DNA from: a virus
Length of the DNA stretch: 49,233 bases
Reading direction: 5' to 3' (one strand)
Virus record (IMG/VR): IMGVR_UViG_3300046642_000165
Coordinates: 1-49,233 of that record
The notes under the pieces are model-generated. The model made no database searches. It saw only the letters and a list, made by a program, of their open reading frames with translations, and had not been told where the DNA came from. Positions 1-10,032 of the stretch are shown here, piece after piece; the stretch's first letter is position 1, and every line of letters starts with the position of its first letter. A program made the position numbers and the translations under genes.

Positions 1-2
1 AT

Positions 3-497
3 GGCTCCGACATCGCCAGGGTCGCGTCCTACGGTCAGCCGTTGCACGACACCGGCCAGGCGGTTACCGAGAACCAGACCGCCATCATGCCGACGCAGGC
101 GGCGGAAAAGCTCCTGGCCGGCGGCTCCAACATCAGACTGCTGCCCTCGCAGATCGCTTACCGCAACGCCACCGACTACGGCGGCGCGGTGGATCAGTTG
201 ATCCAGCAACGCGCGGCGGGTGAGAACCAGTACGCCGGGCTCCAGTACGGCAACACGACGGGCAGCGCCAACCTGAGACAGTCCGACGCCGACACCCAGG
301 CCGCCAACGCCGCCGCGCAGGCCAAAGCGGACGCCCAATGGCAGCAACAGGTGGCCGGGCTGTACTCCGGGATCGGCCAACTGGGGCTCTACGGCGCCGG
401 GCGCTACGGCCCGGCGATATTGCCGGGTGCGTCGGGTTTGCCGGCGGCGACAACCGCGCCAAAAATCATTGGCGACGGAACCGGGGGGTTCAATTAA
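3..497 (+). CDS. Internal virion protein, gp14 position (5'-truncated)
   Basis: The open frame enters from the left edge in frame 3 and ends at TAA 495-497; the TTG at 42 is internal, not a start. The visible 164 residues are rich in Ala and Gln, with a helical stretch (DADTQAANAAAQAKADAQWQ) followed by a Gly-rich segment (GLYSGIGQLGLYGAG). This resembles the C-terminal half of T7 gp14-type internal virion proteins, which join the DNA-ejection apparatus. It lies directly before two more putative internal virion genes. The 59-codon open frame at the right edge (49055 onward) is probably its N-terminal half, which would give a protein of about 225 residues or slightly more. Family assignment rests on position and composition, not on a diagnostic motif. 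Confidence 0.55.
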   Translation, partial: GSDIARVASYGQPLHDTGQAVTENQTAIMPTQAAEKLLAGGSNIRLLPSQIAYRNATDYGGAVDQLIQQRAAGENQYAGLQYGNTTGSANLRQSDADTQAANAAAQAKADAQWQQQVAGLYSGIGQLGLYGAGRYGPAILPGASGLPAATTAPKIIGDGTGGFN

Positions 498-500
498 GCC

Positions 501-2291
501 ATGCCAGTTTTCGCCACCGGTAATACGGGATGGGACCAGGGCCTGAACAGCCTCGCCGGAAGCCTGTTTCCCGATCCCTCGAAGCAGGCGCAGGCGGGAT
601 ATTACGGCGCCGAGACGGCGAAGACGCTGCTTGATGCCCAGAAACTACGCTACCAGCAAGGCAAGATGGAGGGGCTGGACGCGGATCTGGCGGGTGTGTT
701 TGGCCCACCACAACCCGGCGCGCCGCCACCCATGGCATCGGTCCCGGTCCCGGGACCTGTCCCGGTCCCAGGAGCCGCCCCGGCGGCGCCACCCGTGTCG
801 GGTCCTCCGGTCACGGGCGGCAACCAGAGCGCCCTTCAACCCCCCGGCGGCGGGGTGAAACAAGCGCCCCCGGCGCAAACCAATGGTTCGCCGGCACCAC
901 CCCTTGACCTGTCACGGATCATCACCCACGCCATTCAGGGCGGCGCGCAGCCTGAGCAGATCGCGCACATGGCGGGGGCCATCATCAACGGCATGGTGGC
1001 GAGCGGACGCATCGACCGGGCCACTGGCAATGCCATGATGGCGAGTATGGGCGCCCCCGGCGCCTACGCGGCGGACGTGGACTCCCGAACCCGGATCACC
1101 ACCACGGGTATAACCGAGGCGGGCGCGACCCAGCGCAAGGGGATGGAGCCGCAGCATGTCATCCGGGTCAGCGATGGCGCGGACATGAATGTTCCCCTGG
1201 CGGAGGTGATCGCGCATCCTGGTCTTTACCGGGGCTATGACAGCGCCCGGCTTCAGGCGGGCGACAAGCCCGAGCCCGTCACGGTGAACGGGCAACCCGC
1301 TTACAAACAAACCCGGGATCTGACGCAACCCGGTGTCACACCCCCCAGTGAAAGCACTCCGGTCATGGTGGTGCCTGTTGGCGGTGGTCCGGCCCGGTTG
1401 ATGCTGCCCGCCGATGTGCGGGCCAATCCCGGGGCGTGGCGTCCCGCGCAGAGTTCGGACACCGCCGTCACGGGAACGGTGGGACCGGCTGGTCCGATGA
1501 ACGTGACCGCCGCCGAGACGCTGAACCAACCCGGCGTGACACCGCTGCCCGCCACCACCGACCAGGGCAGCGCGCAGGCCACCGCTTTGCTGATGGACGC
1601 GTTGCGCAAAGGCGATCTCGCGAAAGGTCAGAGCATCATCCGCGCGATGCAGCAGACCCAGAACGCGCAGATACCCAAGCAGGTCATCACGCCGCAGCAA
1701 CAGGAGGACATGGACAAGGCGGACCTGGCGTACTTCGCCAACCTGTATCCCCCGCCGAGCGGCGCGAACCCGCGCACATCGTCGCTCCCCGCCGCGCCAC
1801 AGCCGGATCAACTGGCGTACTTCAACGGGTTGAAGCGTATCCTGACGAACGGTGCTTACAAAAATAACCCAGCCGCCGCCGGTCCCGTGGCCTGGGAACT
1901 GATGCGGGCCAGCGGGATGATCCCCAAGGACGCGACCAAGGATCGGACGGTGGGGATACAACCCTGGGCCGTGCCGGGGTACCAGGGCGAGTTTCCGAAC
2001 ATCACGGGCGGCAAGACGGACGAGCAACGGATCTACATCGGCGATGCGAAGAAACTGCCCCGGGACAAGCAGGGAGGCTTCGACTACTCGATGTTCGAGG
2101 GTTCGGTGGGGAACCCCAGCCTGACCGACACCGGGGCGCCGAGGCCCCAGGCCACGCCACCCGCGTCCGGGACCGGCCTGGGCACGCCCCTGGGATCAGC
2201 GGGTAGCCTGCCGGACGGGCCGTTCACGGCGAAGTCCACGGGTAAAAAATACATCGTCCAGGACGGTCAGCTTTACGCGGCGCCACCCTGA
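501..2291 (+). CDS. Putative internal virion protein (596 aa)
   Basis: Starts at ATG 501, three bases after the previous stop. Residues about 1-70 are helical and Gln/Ala-rich, 70-135 form a Pro/Gly/Val linker (VPVPGPVPVPG), and the rest is a mixed, not very hydrophobic sequence with no catalytic motif I recognise. The end (TAKSTGKKYIVQDGQLYAAPP region) looks like a small beta module. In T7-like gene order this is the slot of gp15, a core protein that is ejected into the cell, so a structural or ejection role is inferred from position only. Its TGA shares the A with the ATG of the next gene, indicating coupled translation. It could also be a tail-needle or core component. Confidence 0.7.
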   Translation: MPVFATGNTGWDQGLNSLAGSLFPDPSKQAQAGYYGAETAKTLLDAQKLRYQQGKMEGLDADLAGVFGPPQPGAPPPMASVPVPGPVPVPGAAPAAPPVSGPPVTGGNQSALQPPGGGVKQAPPAQTNGSPAPPLDLSRIITHAIQGGAQPEQIAHMAGAIINGMVASGRIDRATGNAMMASMGAPGAYAADVDSRTRITTTGITEAGATQRKGMEPQHVIRVSDGADMNVPLAEVIAHPGLYRGYDSARLQAGDKPEPVTVNGQPAYKQTRDLTQPGVTPPSESTPVMVVPVGGGPARLMLPADVRANPGAWRPAQSSDTAVTGTVGPAGPMNVTAAETLNQPGVTPLPATTDQGSAQATALLMDALRKGDLAKGQSIIRAMQQTQNAQIPKQVITPQQQEDMDKADLAYFANLYPPPSGANPRTSSLPAAPQPDQLAYFNGLKRILTNGAYKNNPAAAGPVAWELMRASGMIPKDATKDRTVGIQPWAVPGYQGEFPNITGGKTDEQRIYIGDAKKLPRDKQGGFDYSMFEGSVGNPSLTDTGAPRPQATPPASGTGLGTPLGSAGSLPDGPFTAKSTGKKYIVQDGQLYAAPP

Positions 2292-2857
2292 TGGCCGGCG
2301 ACATAGACAGCCTGATCCGCGCCGCCGCCGAGCGGTACAACCTGGATCACGACATGTTTCGTCGCCAGTTGGTGGCGGAAAGCGGGCTCAACCCGAACGC
2401 GCGCAACCCGTCCGGCGCGTCGGGCATCGCGCAGTTCATGCCGGCCACGGCGCGGGGACTGGGGATCGACCCCATGGACCCCTCGCAGGCGATCCCCGCC
2501 GCCGCGCGGTACATGCGGGAGAACCTGAACCGGTTCGGCGGCGACTACACGCACGCGCTGGCCGCGTACAACTGGGGTCCCGGTAACGTGGCGTCCAAGG
2601 GTATCGCCAGCATGCCCGCCGAGACCCAGAGATACGTCGCGCACATCATGGGCGGGAGCGGCGGCGGTCCCCCCGCGCCCATGCAGGACTCAACGCCCCC
2701 TGGCCCGCCCCCAGGGCCGTTGACGGCGGCGGTGGCACCGGACGGTCCTCCCCTTCCGATGTCGCCGCCGCCACCAGAGTCCAACCCGCTGGGGGCGCCC
2801 ACGTCACTGGCGGATGCGTTCATGCAGGCGGCGCGGCGAGGCCGGGGAGTGGTGTGA
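2291..2857 (+). CDS. Virion-associated lytic transglycosylase (SLT domain)
   Basis: A soluble lytic transglycosylase fold is visible at residues 3-105: LIRAAAERYNL, then the catalytic glutamate E30 in VAESGLNP, the GIAQFMPATARGLGI signature and the AAYNWGPGNV closing motif. SLT enzymes cleave peptidoglycan glycan strands with formation of anhydromuramic acid. The C-terminal 80 residues are a Pro-rich tail with no domain. It has no signal peptide and sits inside the internal-virion block, so local cell-wall opening during DNA ejection is the likely role, as for the transglycosylase domain of T7 gp16. Because no separate endolysin is recognisable in this window, it could also contribute to lysis. 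The start overlaps the previous stop by one base. Confidence 0.9.
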   Translation: MAGDIDSLIRAAAERYNLDHDMFRRQLVAESGLNPNARNPSGASGIAQFMPATARGLGIDPMDPSQAIPAAARYMRENLNRFGGDYTHALAAYNWGPGNVASKGIASMPAETQRYVAHIMGGSGGGPPAPMQDSTPPGPPPGPLTAAVAPDGPPLPMSPPPPESNPLGAPTSLADAFMQAARRGRGVV

Positions 2858-3358
2858 ATGTCAGGCAATCAAACCGATCCGCTCGACATGACGGATCAGT
2901 ACAACACACCGCTTACACCAGAGGGCGAAGCCCAGTATCAGCAGTGGCTGGCGCAGCAGTCCCAGGCGGCGGGACGTGACATGTCCCGGGACACCGACTA
3001 TGACATGCGCGGCGCTTTTCTTGGTGGCGCTGGTCGAGCCGGCAACGGTCACTATCCCGATACTTACAAGAAACCCAACCATCCGAGCTTTTCGGATCAG
3101 AGCCAGTATCACGGCGCCGATGGGCACCTGGGCGGCGCGTGGTCCCAGGCGCCAAATGGCGCGTGGCGGTTCGCCCCTGGACCCACCAACCTCCAGATGC
3201 ACGGTCCCGCCGGGCTACAGAACTATTTCCAGCGAGGGGACCCGAACGTGATCCTGGACCTGCCGCCCGCGCCGGCCCCGACGCCCGCCCCAGCAACGCC
3301 AGTCGCACCCCTGTCGATGCTGGATTACGTCCGACAGTCCATGGCGCGGTCCAGCTAG
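2858..3358 (+). CDS. Conserved phage structural protein of unknown function
   Basis: 166 residues, starting on the base after the previous stop. Residues about 45-85 hold the pattern DYDMRGAF...GHYPDTYKKPNHPSFSDQS, a block I recognise as recurring in hypothetical proteins of many tailed phages, usually near internal virion or tail genes; its function is not known to me. The C-terminal third is a Pro/Ala linker ending in SMLDYVRQSMARSS. That last motif resembles the N-termini of the small proteins at 37263 and 37450. Placement between the transglycosylase and the polyvalent protein suggests it is part of the ejected or core protein set. Confidence 0.75.
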   Translation: MSGNQTDPLDMTDQYNTPLTPEGEAQYQQWLAQQSQAAGRDMSRDTDYDMRGAFLGGAGRAGNGHYPDTYKKPNHPSFSDQSQYHGADGHLGGAWSQAPNGAWRFAPGPTNLQMHGPAGLQNYFQRGDPNVILDLPPAPAPTPAPATPVAPLSMLDYVRQSMARSS

Positions 3359-6300
3359 ATGCCGCCCGATGGGATGCCTGATCTTCGTGACCTCGTCCCC
3401 ACGCGATCCGAGGACCCGGCGCGATCCGAGGCAATGCCGAACCTCCAGGACCTCGTGCCGACACCAGCACCGCCCCAGGCGCGCACCGAGGTGATGCCTG
3501 ATCTCCGGGACCTCGTACCCACGCCGCCGGCCCAGGCCACGCCGTCCCCGGCGATAACCACGCCAGCGGGGCCAGCCGCGCCCCCGGGACCCTGGATGCT
3601 GGGTGAGACCGGGACGCCGGATGATACCAACCCACTGGACGCGCCGCCGTCCACGGGGCCGCACGGGTTCGGCGTCAGCCTGGTCGAAGGCATCGTGGAT
3701 ACCATGTCGCAAGGACGCCAGCTTGCCCGGGGCGAGGCGTTTTCCGACGAGAACATTCCACCGCCCGTGGAGCGCACGTTGCTGGGTAAAGCGGCCTACG
3801 CGCTGGCTCCCGGGGCGGTCACCGCGTCCGGTATCGCCGTGGGCGCGGCGGGTGGCGCCGCCGGGGGCACCGCCGTCGGAGGACCGGCGGGCGGTGTCGC
3901 GGGCGGCATCGCCGGGGGCATCGCCGGGGGTGGCGCGCTGGGCTTCGCGCAGTCTTTGATCCCGTCCTACCAGGACGCCCGCAGACGCGGTCTGAGCCAT
4001 GACGACGCGGTGAACGAAGCCTACAAACTGGCGGCGGCGAGCGGCGTACTGACAGGTGCCACGGCGCCGCTGTTCGCCTGGGCGCCGTTCAGGAGTTGGG
4101 TCGGTAACCTGCTGTTGCATACGACGGTGACGGGTCCCGCCATCGGCGCCACCGAGCGCGGCCTGATCAACCCGGCGATCACCGGTCAGCCGGCGCCGAG
4201 CGCCGAGGAAATGGCGTCGGGGTTGCTCTCCGATATCGTCATGGGCGGCATGTTCACCGCCGGCATGCACGGCGGTCCCGCGCTGGCCCGGCGGTTCATG
4301 CCCGATGGCAGGCCGATCCTGGACGTGGGTGTTCCCGAGACACCGCCCGGGCAAGGCTTGCTGACCAGTACTCCTGGCGTCGCGCCCGCGCCCGAGCCGC
4401 CCCCGCCAGGGTCCTACGGGCGCGAACTGTTCACCGCGCCCACCGAGACGGCGCCCCCCGTCGTCACGCCTGTCAGCGGCGGTGTGCCACCAACCATGCC
4501 GCCACCGACAGAACCAGCGACGCCACCGACAGGACCAGCGACAGAGCAACCACCCATCCCACTTCAACCTCCAGCCAGGACAGAACCTGATGTTAGCACA
4601 GTCCAGCCCCGCCCAGGTGAACCCGTCGAGCCCGTCACTCTCGCTGCCCCTGCTGTTCCCGAACCGCCCCCCGACCAGACGATCCAACCCGCCCCCGGTG
4701 AAACCGCCCGTCCTGGTTTGGAGCCGACCGCCGGTCCAGCTGGAACTGTTCCCGTGGATGAAACCCAACCCGGCGGGCAACAACCAGTTGAGCCGGGCAT
4801 CGCTCCCGGCGTGGTTCGACCCGAGCCAGCTGCTCCTGCCTCAGAGCCTCAAACCTCTCGCATAGAGCCTGGAACCGAACTGCCTGTCCCGGGACCAGTT
4901 GAACCTGTCCCGGGACCACGGCCAGCGGAGCCGGCACCCCCGGCGGAACCGACCGAGCCATCGATCCGGGGGAGCACACCGAGGGAAACCTTCGACGCGT
5001 TAACCCGGTTCAACGCACCCGACGAAGCCTATCGCGACATGCTTTCCACCGGCACCAAGGAGCCCCTCAAAGCGGGCGAAACGTGGCGCGACCGGGCGGA
5101 ACGCTACGTCAAAAGCCTGGAAGAACCCACACCCACGGCCCCCCGTGTCGTCAAAGGTGGGCCTGGGTGGGACCCCAACAAGAACCCCGTCGCCCCCGGC
5201 GGTCCACTCGCCGAGCCCCCGCCCTCCAGTGAACCGCCGCCAGCGTGGCGCGCGAAGAACCGGGACATCCCTGACACGCTCTATCGTGGCTCCGGGCGCG
5301 AGGACCAAACAGGCGTCTACAATCCCGCCGGGGGCACGCCGATCCCGATCCTGGGACCGGGGCGCTATCACGCGTTCACCGAGGAACGCGCCAAAAAGTA
5401 TGGCCCCAACATCGAGATCACGCCCAACGATCTGCGTAACCCGCTCATAATCAGATCCGACGAACAGTGGAAAGCCCTGACCAAGGAAGCCGGCTGGGCG
5501 TTCCCCAACCCGTTCGGACTGAGCAAGGAGGTCATCACCCGAAACACCCAGGCCATGCGAGACCTCGTCGAGGCCAAGGGCCACGACGGTGTCATCGTTC
5601 ACTGGGACGACAGCACTCACCTGGACGTGGACAGTCAGGGCCGAGGCATAAAGTTACTGCGCAACGTGTTTCGCGACCCCCAGGCGGTGGACTACCGAGG
5701 CACGGGCACCGCCGAGGATACCCTGGCGAAACGCGGTTTCGGGGGCCAGACCCGAACCCCGAAAGCGCCGGGAACACCCGACCCGCTACCCAAACGCGTC
5801 GGCGCCGCCCCCCGCGTGGCGCCCGAACCCGTACCCGAACCGGGCCGCGCGCCCACCCTGGAGGATTATAATTACTCACGCGATGTGAGCATGCACCGGC
5901 AGGCGTTCCACGACGCGCTGGCCGGGACCGGCGAGGACCCCAGGACCGCCGCCAACAAGCCCATGCCGGAGCAAATCGCCCTGCTCAGTAAAGCGGTCAA
6001 GGATAAATACGGTTTCACCGACGTAACGGTACGACCCGGGGCCGAACCCCGGATCGTGCGCGACCAACTCCTGAACATGCACCAGAACATGCAGAACATG
6101 GCGCACGCGCTGGGCTGGGCGCCCGAGGTGATGTCGCTGGACAGACTGGTCAACCTGGACCTCGTGCCGCGCCAGTTCGATGGCGGGCACTGGATGGGAC
6201 GCTACCAGTGGGGCGGTAACACCAAAACCATCCAGATTTCCGGCGGGTCGAACAGTTTCGCGCACGAGTTATGGCACGGGATCGATAATTATCTCAGCGA

Positions 6301-9300
6301 CGTACTGAACAAGAACCCCAACAAGCAGGCGCTTTTCACACGGTCCGCCCGAGCCGGCGAACTGGACCCCGCCCAGGACCCGGTGCAGGCGGCGTTCGCG
6401 CATGTGCTGAACACCATGAGCCATGGATCGGGCGAGATTTTGTTACGCCGGCTCATACTGGAACAGACCGCCAAACAGGTGAACAAGGCCGGCCAGCCCA
6501 CGAAGCGGGCGGTGGACGCGCGTGCCATGCTGGACCGGCTCAACGCCGCCGCCACGGGTGGCCTGCGTATCCCGGACAGCGACTTCGTGAAGCAGGCGAA
6601 AGGACTGCCACAACCGCGCTACCACGCCAGCGTGGAGGAACTGTTCGCCCGCATGGCCGAGGCGTACACCGCGTACAAGATGGTTCAGGCCGGCGTCCCG
6701 GACACGGCGGGCGTGGCGAAATCCGATCAGGCGTACCAGGACGAAACGATCCGCTACCTGCGCGAGGCTTACCCCGACCCAGGCGACCGGCTGCGGCAGT
6801 TCGCCGCCATGGATAACCTGGTCTACGAGATGCAACGCGCGGCGGTGCTCAACCATGGCCACGCGCCGGCCCAGAGAGCGTCCACGGCGCGCACCCTGGC
6901 GATGTGGCATGACCGCCCCCCGGATATCGGTCCCGGCTTCATGGCCGCGCTGCGCGCCGACATGGCGGCGTTGCGCCCGGACCGGCTGCTGAACAGCGAT
7001 CACGACCAGATCGTGTTCCCAAAAGACCGCGAACCGCCGCCGCCCACCTGGAACACCAGGACCGGCGTGGCCCGGCCCAAGAACGCGGGCGAACGCATGG
7101 GCGACGCGGCGGGAGGCTGGTTCCTCTCGGTGATGGGCAACCTGGAACGCTGGCGGAAGCAACTTCCCCCGGGCGCGCGGCCCTACCTGACCCAGATCCT
7201 GGATCGGGTCGGGGTCTCCCACGAGGGCCGCTTGCAGCCCATGACGTTCGAGGAACGCTACCGGCATCCTTCGCGCAAGAAATCCGCCGAACTGAGCGAT
7301 GCGTTCCGCGACAGCGGCCTGGTCAACAGAGTGGGGAGAATATACACAAGTAAAGCCGACGACGAAATGATCTGGCACACCCTGACCACGGGTGAGCACA
7401 CGTATCCCACGAACCACCTGGACCCGAACGGTCCCCGGGTGCCGATCCCCGGCAAGATCCTCGACTTCGCGGAAAAAGCCCGGCCCATCCTGGACGCCAT
7501 GCACAAGATGGCGGACGACGCCGGGCTGAAAGTGGGTCACGCGTCGGAGGGCGGCGGCTACGCGCCGCGCACCTATGACGATCACAAGATCCTGGGTCAC
7601 GAGGGCGAGTATCGCCGCGACATGACCGAGGTCGTGAAGATCATCTTCAACAACGATATCGACGCGGTCCCGGACGCGGAGCAGCCAGCCCGGTTGCACC
7701 AGTGGTGGCGCGGCGTGGGCGAGGCGGTGCGCGACGATCCCATGCTGGACCCGAAAATCCGCGACGCGATGGAGACACTGGGTAAAAACCTGACACGCAT
7801 CAAGAACATCGAAGCCGAACTGGCGGCGGGTCCCGGCGGTCCCGGGGTCAACCCCACCACGCACGATCCGGTGAAACTCAACGCCGACCGGCTGACCCTC
7901 ATCGATGAAAACCAACAGATTTTCGGTGCGTTCCGTAATCGGGTCCGGGACCATTACGCGCCCATCGAAGCGAAGAACCGTTTCGATCGGATCGCCAAAG
8001 GCGACATATCGAACTGGGAGACCTTCGGCCCGAAGTCGCAGTTCCTGAAGGGCCGGACCCTGCCGCCGGAAGCGGATCGCATCCTGCGGAACTGGATGAT
8101 CCAGAAGCCGAGGGAGGGTTTGCTCAACTACATTCACGGCATGAGTCAGAAGGTCGCCTACCACGAGATATTCGGTGAAACCGGTGGGGAAATCGAGAAG
8201 CTGATCCAGCACATGGTGGACGCGGGCGCGCACCGCACCATCACCGACGAGATCAGCCGGGCGGTGGAACTGCTCACCGGGCGGGCGCTGCGCGACGTGG
8301 ACAACGCCACCAACACGATCACCAACACGGTCGCGGCGCTGGGCACCATGATGCTGCTGCCCGGGGCGTCGATCACCGCGCTGGGCGAGCCCGCCGCGAC
8401 GTTGATCAACGGCGGCAACATGCGGCAACTGGTCCGCACCTACACCAACCTGGTCGGGCAGATCCTGCGCACCGCCAAGGGCGCCGAGCGGATGGCGGCG
8501 GTGCGCTATATCGGCGGCGTCATCGACAGCATGCAGAGCAGCGCCGCCGCCAACCGGTTTCAGGACTACTCGGGAACCCCGCGCATCGCCAGCCTGGTGA
8601 ACGGTTTCATGGAACTGGCCATGGGCAAGATGATCCGGCACCTGCGCGCGGCGGGGCTGGACGCCGGGTCCCGTCACCTGATGCCCTTGCTGCTGAAATA
8701 CGCGACCGAACCGGCCAAGGGCGACTACGAACTGAACCGCCAGGACGACGCTCAACGCATGCTCCGGGAGTGGGGTGTCCCGGACAGGCGCATGGCCGAG
8801 CTACGGGATTTCCTGGACCAGGCCGGGGGACCGCCAACACCAGCCCAGATCGCCGCCGCCGGTCGCGTGGGCGAACTCTACGAGTTCGCCGCCAACCGGA
8901 TGCTGGATCGCTTCAACCAGGACCCGTCACCCGCCGAGAAACCCGTGGGCGGCATGAAAAACCCGGTCCTGCGCATGATGTTCGGGCTGACCTCGTTCAT
9001 CTACACGTTCTTCCGCCACACCATGATCCCCTGGCTCGAAAAGGCCGGGCACGCCCGCCAGCGCCAGTTCGACCGGTCCACCGAAGCAGGAGACAGGTTC
9101 CCGAACATGCAAGCCGAGGCGGCGCGGTTCGCGTCCTGGACCGGGGCGCTGACCGGCATGGCGGTGTTCCTGGCCGGGACCGCGCTGCTCTACTCGGTGC
9201 GGACCTTCTTCCTGAGCCATCAGGTCTGGCAAAAGCATGCCGAGGCCGGCGACCTGCTCCCCTGGCTGATCAGCGGCGCGATCTCCCAGTCGGGCATCGC

Positions 9301-9997
9301 CGGTCCCCCCGATATCATCCTCCAGGGTCTGGTCGGACTGCGCTACCGCGCCGATGTCGCCTCGTTCACCCAGGGCGCCTACCCGGCGGCGATCACGCGT
9401 GGGCTCTCCGACATCGCCAAGATGTTCGCCGCCGTGTTCGGCAAGACCCCCGGCACCAACACCGATGTCTATAACGGGCTCTACGCGCTGATCCAGATGA
9501 TCGCCAAGCCCGGCATGCTGGCGAGCCTCACATGGTTGGCGCAGCACGTCCCGGAGGGCGGTCCGCTGGCGGCGCTGATCACCGCCGCGTCGGTTGTCGG
9601 CACGTCTTCCACCGTCACACGGGGCGCCACCACGATGCTGGCCGGCGAGCGGGGCACCGCTCTGCCCGATAAGCCCGCCGCCGGGCCGAGGGCGGGAGCG
9701 ATCCAGTTGCCGTCAGGCCATCCGACATCAGTACACCCGGCCCGGTCCGGCGCCGGGGCGATCCAGTTACCCGGACCGCGTACCGACAAAGCCGGCACGG
9801 GGGCCAGCGCGAGCGGCGGCATGACCAGCATCGCCGCCGGGGCGCTCGATGATGTCGCGGTGCCCTTGCTCAGGGTGATGCCGCCATGGGGCACCGCCGC
9901 CGCCGTGGGGGTGAGCGCCGTCACGGCGTTCGGCGCCATTCTCAAACAGGCGCACGAGTACAAGACCCAGGGCGTTCCACCGGAGAAAGCGCGCTGA
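3359..9997 (+). CDS. Giant polyvalent internal virion protein (2212 aa) with ART-like and zincin-like domains
   Basis: Starts immediately after the previous stop. Visible architecture: three MP[DN]L[RQ]DLVPT repeats at residues 6, 26 and 46; a Gly/Ala-rich hydrophobic stretch near 155-200; a long Pro/Glu/Thr linker near 330-560; an ADP-ribosyltransferase-like region near 635-780 (TLYRGSGRE, GRYHAFTEERAKKYG, KGHDGVIVHWDD); a zincin-like segment with HELWH at 969-973 in a SNSFAHELWHGIDNYL context; then about 1,000 mostly helical residues with membrane segments near 1925-1950 and after. ART and zincin modules of this type are known in phage and conjugative 'polyvalent' proteins delivered with DNA. 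It occupies the gp16 slot, so ejection into the host with the genome is inferred. The C-terminal 200 residues are low-complexity and Gly/Ala-rich. Confidence 0.85.
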   Translation: MPPDGMPDLRDLVPTRSEDPARSEAMPNLQDLVPTPAPPQARTEVMPDLRDLVPTPPAQATPSPAITTPAGPAAPPGPWMLGETGTPDDTNPLDAPPSTGPHGFGVSLVEGIVDTMSQGRQLARGEAFSDENIPPPVERTLLGKAAYALAPGAVTASGIAVGAAGGAAGGTAVGGPAGGVAGGIAGGIAGGGALGFAQSLIPSYQDARRRGLSHDDAVNEAYKLAAASGVLTGATAPLFAWAPFRSWVGNLLLHTTVTGPAIGATERGLINPAITGQPAPSAEEMASGLLSDIVMGGMFTAGMHGGPALARRFMPDGRPILDVGVPETPPGQGLLTSTPGVAPAPEPPPPGSYGRELFTAPTETAPPVVTPVSGGVPPTMPPPTEPATPPTGPATEQPPIPLQPPARTEPDVSTVQPRPGEPVEPVTLAAPAVPEPPPDQTIQPAPGETARPGLEPTAGPAGTVPVDETQPGGQQPVEPGIAPGVVRPEPAAPASEPQTSRIEPGTELPVPGPVEPVPGPRPAEPAPPAEPTEPSIRGSTPRETFDALTRFNAPDEAYRDMLSTGTKEPLKAGETWRDRAERYVKSLEEPTPTAPRVVKGGPGWDPNKNPVAPGGPLAEPPPSSEPPPAWRAKNRDIPDTLYRGSGREDQTGVYNPAGGTPIPILGPGRYHAFTEERAKKYGPNIEITPNDLRNPLIIRSDEQWKALTKEAGWAFPNPFGLSKEVITRNTQAMRDLVEAKGHDGVIVHWDDSTHLDVDSQGRGIKLLRNVFRDPQAVDYRGTGTAEDTLAKRGFGGQTRTPKAPGTPDPLPKRVGAAPRVAPEPVPEPGRAPTLEDYNYSRDVSMHRQAFHDALAGTGEDPRTAANKPMPEQIALLSKAVKDKYGFTDVTVRPGAEPRIVRDQLLNMHQNMQNMAHALGWAPEVMSLDRLVNLDLVPRQFDGGHWMGRYQWGGNTKTIQISGGSNSFAHELWHGIDNYLSDVLNKNPNKQALFTRSARAGELDPAQDPVQAAFAHVLNTMSHGSGEILLRRLILEQTAKQVNKAGQPTKRAVDARAMLDRLNAAATGGLRIPDSDFVKQAKGLPQPRYHASVEELFARMAEAYTAYKMVQAGVPDTAGVAKSDQAYQDETIRYLREAYPDPGDRLRQFAAMDNLVYEMQRAAVLNHGHAPAQRASTARTLAMWHDRPPDIGPGFMAALRADMAALRPDRLLNSDHDQIVFPKDREPPPPTWNTRTGVARPKNAGERMGDAAGGWFLSVMGNLERWRKQLPPGARPYLTQILDRVGVSHEGRLQPMTFEERYRHPSRKKSAELSDAFRDSGLVNRVGRIYTSKADDEMIWHTLTTGEHTYPTNHLDPNGPRVPIPGKILDFAEKARPILDAMHKMADDAGLKVGHASEGGGYAPRTYDDHKILGHEGEYRRDMTEVVKIIFNNDIDAVPDAEQPARLHQWWRGVGEAVRDDPMLDPKIRDAMETLGKNLTRIKNIEAELAAGPGGPGVNPTTHDPVKLNADRLTLIDENQQIFGAFRNRVRDHYAPIEAKNRFDRIAKGDISNWETFGPKSQFLKGRTLPPEADRILRNWMIQKPREGLLNYIHGMSQKVAYHEIFGETGGEIEKLIQHMVDAGAHRTITDEISRAVELLTGRALRDVDNATNTITNTVAALGTMMLLPGASITALGEPAATLINGGNMRQLVRTYTNLVGQILRTAKGAERMAAVRYIGGVIDSMQSSAAANRFQDYSGTPRIASLVNGFMELAMGKMIRHLRAAGLDAGSRHLMPLLLKYATEPAKGDYELNRQDDAQRMLREWGVPDRRMAELRDFLDQAGGPPTPAQIAAAGRVGELYEFAANRMLDRFNQDPSPAEKPVGGMKNPVLRMMFGLTSFIYTFFRHTMIPWLEKAGHARQRQFDRSTEAGDRFPNMQAEAARFASWTGALTGMAVFLAGTALLYSVRTFFLSHQVWQKHAEAGDLLPWLISGAISQSGIAGPPDIILQGLVGLRYRADVASFTQGAYPAAITRGLSDIAKMFAAVFGKTPGTNTDVYNGLYALIQMIAKPGMLASLTWLAQHVPEGGPLAALITAASVVGTSSTVTRGATTMLAGERGTALPDKPAAGPRAGAIQLPSGHPTSVHPARSGAGAIQLPGPRTDKAGTGASASGGMTSIAAGALDDVAVPLLRVMPPWGTAAAVGVSAVTAFGAILKQAHEYKTQGVPPEKAR

Positions 9998-10032
9998 ACC
10001 GCTGTCGGGTGTTGCGTTCTCGAAAAACAGAT

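Noticed and set aside
3215-4783. 522-codon minus-strand open frame
   Set aside because: Lies opposite the Pro-rich linker of the polyvalent protein and is Arg/Gly-rich without motifs.
6443-8755. 770-codon minus-strand open frame
   Set aside because: Antisense shadow of the polyvalent-protein gene; Arg/Gly/His-rich composition typical of the reverse frame of GC-rich coding DNA.
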